NCBI GenBank assembly: GCA_015852425.1
Contig: JAAAIG010000626.1
Span: forward strand, 1-23,376
Direction: 5' to 3'
DNA length: 23,376 nucleotides
Source of the DNA: Gryganskiella cystojenkinii
Taxonomy: Eukaryota > Mortierellomycota > Mortierellomycetes > Mortierellales > Mortierellaceae
This document shows, piece after piece, positions 8,743 through 18,900 of the stretch; within the stretch, counting starts at the first letter, position 1, and every line of letters begins with the position of its first letter. The notes under the pieces were generated by a model, which was not told the origin of the DNA, searched no databases, and saw only the letters and a program-made list of their open reading frames with translations. Both the position numbers and the translations under genes were made by a program.

Positions 8743-11700
8743 ATGACGAACCCAAAAAAGAACTCCAGTCCAGCACATCTGTCACTCCTAACGGGAGGGT
8801 CAGACTCGAGGACTCCCAGGAGGAGGAGATCGATTGTCCGTGAACTTTTTGGAAAATTCCGTTCAAAGTCCCCGGTTCCTGCTGCAGTCAATGATGCGTC
8901 CGCCGCCACCCTTGCTTTCAGTTCAGCTCAGGGAAACATCAAAGCGTCCCCCTTATCGCCCATCATATCCATCCCGACAGCAAACATAGGCGCCTCAACT
9001 GGGCATGCGTCTCTCTCAACAAGCAACGTGTCCAACGCTGCCATGACTTCAACCACAACCGACTTGAGCACGCTCTCGCTTGGATCCCCTTCCAGTTTCA
9101 CACCGACAACTCTCTCGGCTAAAGTACGCGGTCAGGGATTGACTGGTCCACCCTCTAGCGCCACAAAAGAAACCACGACTCTGACTCCGGGACCTGATAT
9201 CTTTCCAAAGAACAATGTCAATAGGGTCAACATCAACATCGATGCGCCAGAGGTCGGTCATGATTTTGAGAGCACTGCTCAGCTAGCCATCTGTGCTGGT
9301 CTTTTAAACCAAATCGTCAAAAGCGCGTCGTCCTCTTCTTCGACTGCATCCATTGCATACGCTCCCTCCTTCAGTTCGCTTAGTGTCTCTCAACAAGCCT
9401 GGATATTGGAGATGGAAAAGAGTCCAGGCGAAAAGCGTCATCTCGATGGTCTGATGGCCCGAATGGTTAACCAGTTCGTGTCAAACAACTTGAAAGGCTC
9501 TGAAACCATCCGCGAGATCATCCTTCTCGGATCCGTGCTGAATCATGAACTTTACAAGACGCTTCTCGACTGCTTTCTGAAGCGTTTGGACAGGTCTGTT
9601 CTCCTCGACGTCAACGTTCTTCTTGGACTAGTCCAGTTGATCCAGGAGGCTCCCAAAGACTGCCTGGCTGCGGACGACATGAACCGGATTCTCAGCTGTC
9701 TCAGGCGACGCTTTGATTCCTCCCAGATCGGCAAAGATGAGTTGGCCCACTTGGTCCTCGCCATCACCCTGATCCTCATTCTTTTGGTCCCCTGCCAGAC
9801 CACGGGTCTTGACCGTGTGAAGGAACACGAGCCACTCCTCGAGCTTCTTCTGGAACTGAGAAAAAACGACGACCCTCTTGTGAGATATCAAGCCGACTAC
9901 GCTTGTCAGAGTCTACTCTCGATACCTGACGACGAGACTCCTCGCCAAGAGTTTTGTCGTCAATTTCTTGGTCTGTCCAGCGGTCTCTTGAAAATGTCAG
10001 GTATTTCTCGGCTGGAGTTGAATGGAATTGCTGAAGGTTTACCTGACACGATCAAAGGTGCACGAGGGCTGTTCGATTTTTTCAAAAAAGAGCTGGGATC
10101 AGGAGGCGAAACACCGTGGTTCAAGGCAGTCCAAGAAACAGAGCATTATGCTGACAGGGGTGATTTCTCTCGCCTGAAGGACCTGGTGTGTGATCCGCGT
10201 CATGGCCAGGAAACCAAGTTCCTGTGGGGGATCAGTCGGCTGCTGGGCGAGATTGCAGCGGATCCATCTTGGGAGGTGTCAATTCGAGAACAAGCTGTCG
10301 GGTTTCTGGGCGAGATTTTCAAAACCAGTACCGAATCCAAGAAGCACAAGGATATGCCGCGATGGATCTTGACCATTCTTGGCCATCTTTCGAACCTGTC
10401 AAACTTGGATTCTTCTGGCACCATCAGCCCTCCAACCATTCCTGCCAATACAACCGTCAAAGCGAAGGCGCAGACGTTGATCCTAAGCCTGAAGCGGAGC
10501 GGTGACAACGAATTCGAGTACCTTCATCCATTGCGCATCGGTCTACCACTTCCAAAATCGTCCCTGCTCCTGAGAAACGTCAACGATCACCCAGATCTAG
10601 ACCACGCCATTTACAAACTCCAACACGAGAGACAGAGTGAATACAGAGAACGACCGTCAATTTTCATTCAACCATTGGCCAAAGCCAGTTTGGAGGCATC
10701 TGATCAGAACAGTATCCCGATGCAGACGCGCGCCAAAGAATTCCTGGAAGGAGAGGCCCAGGTAATGTTGATCTTGGGTGATTCTGGAGCGGGAAAGTCG
10801 ACCTTTAATCGATACCTAGAGCACAAGCTTTGGAACGAGTACAGGCCAGGAGAGAGCCGCATCCCCTTATTCATCAACTTGCCGGAGATTGACCATCCTG
10901 AGAAGGATATGATCGAAAAGCAACTACGGATGTACAAGTTCTCCGAGCTTCACATTAAAGAACTCAAGCAACACCGCCGGTTCCTATTGATCTGCGATGG
11001 CTACGACGAGGCGCAGCTCAAGAGCAACCTCCACACTAGCAACCTGCTCAACAAAAAAGGACAACCGGACGCAAAGATGATTGTCGGCTGCAGAAGCACA
11101 TTTATTGGTCAGAATCATAGCGACCTCTTCAGTCCACAAGCAAACGATCGATACCGTTCCAACAGAGCCGACCTGTATACTGAGGCTGTCATCATACCGT
11201 TCTCCAGAGACCAGATCGAGGACTACGTCTGTCAGTTTGTGCGAGAATCAGAGGTACACAAACCGGCAGACGAAGGGCCTACCTGGAACTCTAGAGACTA
11301 TATGGACATGCTAAAGTCTATCCCAAACTTGATGGAGCTGGTCAAGAATCCGTTTCTACTTTCGCTCTCGCTCAATGCACTCCCAAGGGTAGTAAAGGGA
11401 GAGGTCGATGTGACCAAAGTCAAGGTGACGCGACTGACCCTATACGGTTCATTCATTGACGATTGGCTGGAAAAGAGTCGACTGAGACTGAGACGAAGCC
11501 CTCTCGAGAACGAATTCAAGGCTGCCTTTGATCTCCTTATTGAGGATGGGTTTGCAGAAAGCGTCCTTAATTTCTTGCGGGATCTTGCAGGCGCCATCTA
11601 TCATGAGCATGACGGGAACCCAGTTGTCCAGTACAGACCAAGACGTGATCATGGTACATGGAAGGATAGGTTTTTTGGTTCGAATACAGAGACAACACTC

Positions 11701-14500
11701 CTTCGAGAATCAAGCCCACTCTCTCGTGTCAATGACCAATACCGGTTCATGCACCACTCTCTATTGGAGTATTTTTATTCTCTATATGTGTTTGAGATGG
11801 GAGCACTTGGCGGTGACATATCAGAGGACCTCCAGGACATTTCCAGTCACCCACTGAGCAAGAGAGTTCTTGTCAAGGAGTCATCCATCATTCAGTTCTT
11901 GGCCGAGCATGTTCAGGTCCATCCTAGTTTCAAACAACGGCTCGATATGATCCTAGAGCGGTCCAAGACGGATGATCAAGCAAGTCAAGCTGCCGCAAAT
12001 GCCATCACGATTTTGGTCCGCGCTGGTATTCGATTTCATGGAGCAGATCTGAGAGGCATCCGAATTCCTGGAGCGGATCTAAGTTATGGCCAATTCGATT
12101 CCGCTCAGTTGCAAGGGGCAGATTTGAGGAACACCACTCTTCGCAATATTTGGCTGCGTCAGGCTGAATTGAGCGGCGCACAAATGCATGATGTAGAGTT
12201 TCGTGAATGGCCATACCTGCAGCAAGGCAGTGAAGTTTACTGCAGTGCATATTCTCCAGACGGGAAAACCTATGCTGTCGGACTTAGTGACGGCACAATC
12301 AGTGTTTATGATACCTCGACCTGGTCAAGAATCCATTCCTTGCGAGTACACACTGAAGCTGTTTTTTTAATAGTATACTCACCCAGTGGCCATCAGATCG
12401 CTTCAGGCAGTCAAGACAAAACTGTACGGCTGTGGGATGCACAAACCGGTGCAGCTGGTCCTGTCTTACGTGGCCATACTAACTGGGTCAACACTGTGGT
12501 GTATTCTCCCAGTGGCCATCAGGTTGCATCAGGCAGTGATGACAAGACTGTACGACTGTGGGATGCACTAACCGGTGCATCTGGCCCTGTGTTAATTGGC
12601 CATACTGACCTTGTTTACGCCGTGGTATATTCTCCCAGTGGCCATCAAATTGCATCAGGCAGTTATGACGAGACTGTGCGACTGTGGGAGACACAAACAG
12701 GTGCAGCTGGCCCTGTCTTAATTGGCCATACTGGCTGGGTTAACACTGTGATGTATTCTCCCAGTGGCAATCAGATTGTGTCAGGAAGTGATGACAAGTC
12801 TGTGCNNNNNNNNNNNNNNNNNNNNNNNNNNNNNNNNNNNNNNNNNNNNNNNNNNNNNNNNNNNNNNNNNNNNNNNNNNNNNNNNNNNNNNNNNNNNNNN
12901 NNNNCGACTGTGGGATGCACAAACTGGTGCAGCTGGCCCTGTCTTACGTGGTCATACTGACCTGGTTTACGCTGTGGCATATTCTCCCAGTGGCCATCAA
13001 ATTGCGTCAGGCAGTCGTGACAAGACTTTACGATTGTGGGATGCACAAACTGGTGCAATTGGTCATGTCTTAATTGGCCATACTAAACCCATTAACACTG
13101 TGGTGTATTCACCCAGTGGCCATCAAATTGCGTCAGGCAGTAATGACAAGACTGTGCGACTATGGGATGTACAAACCGGTGCATCTGGCCCTGTCTTGAG
13201 TGGCCATACTGACGAGGTCAACAGTGTGGTGTATTCACCCAGCGGCCATCAGATTGCGTCTGGTAGTGATGACGGAACAGTACGATTGTGGGAAGCACAA
13301 ACCGGTGCAGATGGCCCTGCTTTAATTGGTCACACGTATTGGGTTATGGCAGTGGTGTATTCGCCCAGCGGCCATCAGATCGCGTCAGGTAGTCATGACG
13401 AGACTGTGCGACTGTGGGATGCACAAACTGGTGCAGCTGGCCCAGTCTTACGTGGTCATACTGATCGAGTTTACACTGTGGTATATTCTCCCACCGGCCA
13501 TCAGATTGCGTCAGGCAGTGAAGACAAGACTGTACGATTGTGGGATGCACAAACTGGTGCAGTTGGTGATGTCTTAATTGGCCATACTGAGCCCATCAAC
13601 ACTGTGGTGTATTCACCCAGCGGCCATCAGATTGCGTCAGGCAGTGATGACAAGACTGTGCGACTGTGGGAGGCACAAACCGGTGCAGCTGGCCCTATCC
13701 TATGTGGTCATACCGACCAGGTTTACGCTGTGGTATATTCACCAAGTGGCCATCAGATTGCGTCAGGCAGTGATGACAAGACTGTGCGATTGTGGGATGC
13801 ACAGACCGGTGCAGCTGGCCCCGTCTTAATTGGCCATGCTAGCTTTGTTAACACTGTGGTGTATTCACCCGGTGGCCATCAAATTGCGTCAGGCAGCGAT
13901 GACAAGACTGTACGATTGTGGGATGCACAAACCGGTGCAGCTGCCCTTGTCTTAATTGGCCATACTGGCTGGGTCAGACGTGTGGTGTATTCGCCCTGCG
14001 GCCATCAGATCGCGTCAGGTAGTCATGACGAGACTGTGCGACTGTGGGAGGCACAAACCGGTGCAGCTGGCCCTGTCTTACGTGGTCATACTGAGGAGGT
14101 CAATAGTGTGGTGTTTTCACCCAGTGGCCACCAGATCGTGTCCGGCAGTCATGATAGCACTGTGCGGCTGTGGGATGTGAACACAGCTCAATGCTTGACA
14201 GTCGTCAATGTTTTCCAGGGACCCATTAGTTACATCGACTGGGCGGTAACTCCCAATAGTACCTATTTCACAACTGGTTGTAATGATGGCTCTGTTTGTG
14301 TGTGGAAAATTATTGACGATGAGGACTACTACCAAGTGCGTCTACATTGGAGTACAAGGTGTGACCGCCTTGTTCTTTCAAATAGTTCTATCCGAGATGT
14401 ACGAGGCTTGAATAGGACAAACGCTCAGCTATTGCAACAGCGTGGGGCCGTGGGCGATCCAGAACTGTTGACGCACTCTAGATTGCAGCCAAGACACTGA
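8743..14500 (+). CDS. NLR-like receptor: helical repeats, NACHT NTPase, pentapeptide-like stretch and high-identity WD40 repeats
   Basis: STAND NTPases of this kind act as intracellular sensors; in some fungi NACHT-WD40 proteins control heterokaryon incompatibility. The start at 8743 is the first ATG of a frame that is open from 8503. Residues 1-160 are Ser/Thr/Pro-rich with a basic patch (RRRRSIVRELFGKFR). About 177-590 is helical, HEAT/ARM-like. NACHT follows with Walker A GDSGAGKST at 679-687, Walker B LLICDGYDE at 748-756, NPFLL near 869 and HHSLLEYF near 1004. A pentapeptide-like stretch (GADLRG, GADLSY, GADLRN, AELSG) covers about 1101-1150. WD40 repeats start near 1162, with 14 visible near-identical 42-residue units from residue 1197, then a degenerate blade and a tail (NRTNAQLLQQRGAVG). 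An unsequenced gap at 12806-12904 does not keep the frame as drawn. If no repeats are missing the protein is 1885 residues, plus 42 per hidden repeat. The apparent stop at 12960 in the upstream frame is a gap artefact. The exact ligand and effector output are unknown. Confidence 0.85.
12331..14194 (+). repeat. Tandem 126-bp WD40-coding repeat array (14 visible copies)
   Basis: Unit starts: 12331, 12457, 12583, 12709 (cut by the gap), then 12935, 13061, 13187, 13313, 13439, 13565, 13691, 13817, 13943, 14069; 12905-12934 is the end of the unit preceding 12935. Each unit encodes G-P-V-L-x-G-H-T-x-x-V-x-x-V-V-Y-S-P-S-G, then HQIASGS-x-D-x-TVRLWDAQTGAA. Every sequenced unit is exactly 126 bases with no indel. 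Framework positions are nearly invariant while unit positions 5, 9, 10, 12, 13, 28, 30, 37 and 42 vary. Confidence 0.95.
12806..12904. other. Assembly gap (99 N) inside the WD40 repeat array
   Basis: Unsequenced. The left flank ends after 97 bases of a 126-base unit and the right flank resumes with the last 30 bases of a unit, so the flanks overlap by one base (a C) if nothing is missing. The true missing length should be 126k-1 bases (k = 0, 1, 2…), not 99. Confidence 0.95.
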
Positions 14501-15953
14501 GTATCGTGATTGCATGAGATAAAGAATTAGAAAAAAGAAGTGGCAGGTCTATTTCATTGTATTCAAGTTAATACAGTTTGCAACTTGGTAGAATAAAAAT
14601 AGGACAAACAGGAGGCGTTACCTCCTTTCAATCGAGATAGAGCTGGTACCGAGCATGTAAAAGTAAATAGGACCAAAAGGACTGGAAAATATAGAACATG
14701 AATGAAAGAAGGCGCAATCTTTGACGACAAAAAGACTCTGCACTTTCTGTTATTTCGAGGAACTGATGAAAGGCCGAGGGTACAAAAGACGCAGAGCTTT
14801 ATTCAATTTGGTGGCAAATCACGTGTTTTGAACAGCCCGGATATTTTCTTGAAAAGCAAAAAAACGCAATAAACCTTGGTCGATCGGGGTGGAAGATAGC
14901 CAGCTGAGCAGATCCTCATTTCTTTCTTCTTGCTTGGTCACTCCTTTCTACGGTAACTGTCTCTGTGCATCGATCTGTGTCACTTGCTGTCAACAACGAT
15001 GAAGTAGTTGTGTCCACTTCCTCCTCGTCACTCGAGCGTGCTCGATTGTTGAGAAAAATGGAAAGAAGATGAACTTTTTTTTTCGACAACCCGGTCCGTT
15101 TGGATGATAGCACATGTCAACAAACCGAGGGGATTTTAAAAAAAAAAAAAAGTGGAGCAAGAGCACATCTTTGATAAGTGAGCCAACACTCACGAATACG
15201 TCCAGGTCGGCAACGGACGCTCAATCCTCTCTCCCTCTTTTCGTTTGTAGGACAGAGAGAATACGAGGGAAGACGGAGGTGATAGAAGTGCGAGTGACAA
15301 ACCTGTTCAAAGCGCAAGCGGACAAGTAAACGAGGAAGGATTAATTAATGAAAGTTTATTCTTTCAGCAACGTTGTAATCTTATGGCTTTCGGTGGAGAA
15401 ATCAGAAGGCGCGGATGAGACCCACTTTTCAATCAAAGCAAAAGGGAGTCCGATCGAAAATGAAAGCATCAATAATTCAGGCACAGACGGTCACCGCTGA
15501 GTGTTCTATTCATATCATTTCATCACATACAGTACGCACTTTCTCTCTGTCATTCCCGGTGCAAAGGGAAAACCTTCTCGCCCACTCTGTCGTTTTATTT
15601 TTCCTTTCCTTCATTCTTTCTCCTCCATTCACCCATCATTCCCTTTCTCTCCTCCTCTCTTTCCATCCCTCACATCGCACCAATAACAACAAACAACCCG
15701 ACCTAATTTCTTTGTGTATCGCGAGCCGGATAGTGCAAAACGTCCGAGTTACACAGACAAACGGGGTCCTTTTGTTTTGCCTTCTTTCTTCCTTTCTTCC
15801 CTCCATTTTCCCATCCTCCTCCTTCTTCATCCATTCATTCGACCCTCATCAGATACCTTCTTCACTCTTGACCCTACCTTGTTTCCTCTCATACCACGCA
15901 CAGTATTGCCCTGAAACGAAAACTTTTTTTTTTTATCTCACAAGAAATAGAGA
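14501..15953. other. Intergenic region between the NLR and the Kelch gene
   Basis: A likely polyA signal for the NLR gene (AATAAA) is at 14592-14597, and a small inverted repeat (AGGAGG…CCTCCT, 5-base loop) lies at about 14610-14626. The middle part contains poly-T/poly-A tracts (15075-15083, 15138-15150). The last 360 bases are strongly C/T-rich (15590-15690, 15775-15835), a probable promoter and leader of the Kelch gene, ending in a T tract and the ATG at 15954. Open frames here (14916-15329, 15415-16047) look like composition artefacts. Confidence 0.5.
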
Positions 15954-18900
15954 ATGGCGGGCCTTTTCTCCAAAAAGAACAAAAAGGACAAGGAAGATAC
16001 CAGCAGCACAAACTCGAGTACGAATGCTCGGTACCAGGGCGGTGTGAGCAACGGTCGACCAAGTCAGAGTTCCAACGGCCGAGACGACTCTTCCGCCATC
16101 AACAGCGTCGCCTACTCTCATTCTGACTATGGTTCCTTACAGCAGCAACAACAACACCAGCAACAGATTCAACAACAATACTACGGACAGGCATCTGCTT
16201 ACTCAAGCAAGAGCTCGTTGCCTTATTCAAACTCGAACCATCAGCAGGGAACATCTTCGTCGTTTCATCTCCAGTCAAATGCCTCGGTTTCGACCCATAA
16301 CCAGTCCATGTTGAACCAGTACAACAACCACGGAAATACCAGTAGTCACCCCAACAGCCCATGGACCCATGGTGTCTTGATGTCAACAAATCCGTTCCCG
16401 AGATTCTCGCATACGGCCTCCTATGTCTCTACCGGAACCGATATCTACATCTCTGGAGGCATGGTCAAAGGTTCAGCCATGAAGGATATTCATGCGATTG
16501 ACTTTCGTACGTTTTTTCGAACTTCTTTCCTATTCGTCGTCTTTTGTGGAAACAAAAAGAGAGGATGACCACAAAGAGGACCACTTTTTGTCCGTTGGAG
16601 GACTCGGGCTCTGATTGTTTCTTTAGTATCGGCAGGGCAGGGAAGAGGGTGAACAGCTGGTTGGCCAACCAGCTTCTGTGAAAGTGTGGTTTTTTTTTGT
16701 TTGGTTTAAGGATTGAGATGAGAACCCTGTTCGTCATGATCTAACCGGCTCAATTTTTTTTTTCTTTTTTTCTACTTTTGTGTATTCCTCCGGGTGTCTC
16801 AGAGTCCCTCCATTGTCAGCTCATCCCTGTGAGCGGCGATGGACCCTCGGGTTTGAATGGTCATACCGCCGTTGCTCTGGGTCAATACGTCTTGTGTAAG
16901 TTTGACAAGGAAATGACAATGAGAGATGAATGAAGGTCCATCTACCGGCCAGTTTTTGCTCACAGGTGTCCTTTTTTTTGAAACAAAAGACTTTGGTGGC
17001 AAGGATGCAAAGGGCAAAATCTCGGACACACTCTATGTCCTGCATACAGCTCGCAAGCAATGGAACAAACCCTTAATCCAGACTCTTCTCCCTGCACCTC
17101 GACACTCACATGCCGCATGTATGGTCAACACGGTCATGTATGTCTTTGGAGGACAGCTCTCGGGCTTTTATATGAACGATATCGCGTCTTTTGATGCAAA
17201 GACTTGTAAGTTTGATGATTGCCTGGATGGTGCTGTGCTGGAGGCTGGGTGACAATGGAAGAACTGACAATCTTAACTCTTCCTCGGTTAATTAAAATAG
17301 TGAACGGAAAGCGCCCTGTTTGGACGCAACTGGATCCAAAGTCGGACCTGCCCCCTGCACGTGCTGGACACTGCGCGGCCTCGTTCGACGGCAAGGTTTA
17401 TATGTAAGAGACAGACAAAGGATGTTTTTTTCTTCTTATTCTCGCTCTATGCGCTAGGTCGCTAATCAACAACGAGACAACTTCTCTTTTTTTGGACTAA
17501 AACAGTTTTGGAGGAGCCGACAACAAGTACTATTACAACGACATTTGGTGCTACAACCCCGAGACCGACAGGTGGTCTTCGATTGCTGCCTTTGGAACCC
17601 TTCCAGATAGTCGTCAAGGTCATACTACGGTTGTGATCGATGACACGATGTATGTCTTTGGAGGCATGAACAATGAAGACCGACTCCTCGGGGACTTGTG
17701 GGCATTCAATTTTACAGGTAACATATGTCAATTATTATTGGATTACATTATTGTTATTTTCCAAAGGAAGAGTCCAAAGCAAAGAGTTACAAACGCCGCC
17801 TGAAATTGAGATTATACTAATCGAAAGTCTGTCTTTGCATAATAAATCATAGAACGCCGCTGGACTTGTATCCCTACGACAGTGGATACTGCCTCGCCCC
17901 GGTCGGAGCATGCGATGTGCAACGTTGGTGACAAGATTTACATCTTTGGTGGTCAGCTGGATCTGAACACCAAGGAGGACTCCGCCACCGTCTTTATTCT
18001 TGACACCAGTAAGTCAACATCAATAACGAAACTTCGTTTTTCTTCTTGTTTGATATGAGTACCGGTAACATTACAACTGATCAACTCCATATATTAATTT
18101 GTATAACAGCTAAAATCCCATGGAATGATCTTGCGTCCATGACCGCGCCAAGGACTCTGTACGAACACGAGAATATGCATCTTCAAAGGGTCCAGAATGA
18201 GGAAGCGACATCGTCTTATCGCACGCCCACGCCTGATCAACAACAGCGTCACCAAGAAGAGGCCTACACTCAAGACTCACCTCGACGTGGTAACCACCAT
18301 CAGCATCAGCAACAGCAGCAACATCTGGCAAGACAGGAGTCTTACAATCAAGGTCATCAATCCCAGCAGCAACAACAGCAGCAGCATTACGACCAAGAAA
18401 ATGACATAGCTCAAGAGTCCTCACGTTTGAGCCTCGAGTTCAATGAGGCAACTCACGTCGCGCGCCGTCGTACAATTGGCAAACCTGTTGGCTTTTCGAT
18501 TCAAGAAATCGAAAACGGCTCCCCTCGCAGCCGAGATGCACCAGCTATTCATCAGATGCAGGACCAGGACTCGTTGGAGAGAGAGCACTCTCGCGCCAAG
18601 AAGGATAACAGCAGGAGTTACAACTCTGGCCCGATCCCTACCGTTCATCAACTTCAACCGTCCGCTCTGCCCAACACTAACAGCAGTCGGGCCATGAACG
18701 GTGGTTCTTCTACTTCGGGTACCACTCAGCAGCTTTCTCATCTCGATTTGAACCGTCAGACATCGACCAACTCAGCCGCAAATCAGGGCCTGACTCGTCA
18801 GGGATCTCATGTCGACCGTGCCTCCTACACTTCGATCACGCATATGCAGGCTCGAACCGTGGATCCCTCTCAGCGGGCTGCACTCCGAATCACAAACCCT

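Noticed and set aside
12938..12960. Stop ending the upstream NLR frame at 12960
   Set aside because: The frame is read out of register across the 99-base gap; on the right side the correct frame continues to 14500.
12331..14194. CRISPR-like array
   Set aside because: Units are tandem without spacers, 126 bases long, coding and in frame: WD40 repeats.
12386..14335. Many short open frames on both strands within the WD40 array
   Set aside because: They recur with the 126-base period and are shadows of the WD40 frame.
14916..15113. Minus-strand 65-residue frame with acidic segment
   Set aside because: No start context, splice sites or homology; adjacent frames are open too.
15060..15150. Poly-T and poly-A runs as a retrotransposon tail
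   Set aside because: No target-site duplication, reverse transcriptase or other element part is nearby; homopolymers are common throughout the non-coding DNA here.
15415..16047. 210-residue plus-strand open frame upstream of and overlapping the Kelch start
   Set aside because: It is open because the leader is C/T-rich; it is Ser/Phe/Leu-biased, lacks domains, and overlaps the confident Kelch exon 1 in another frame.
18046..18109. ATG at 18046 as start of a separate coiled-coil gene
   Set aside because: The bases before 18110 are an intron with GTAAGT donor and ACAG acceptor; splicing joins the Kelch exons to the coiled coil in frame.
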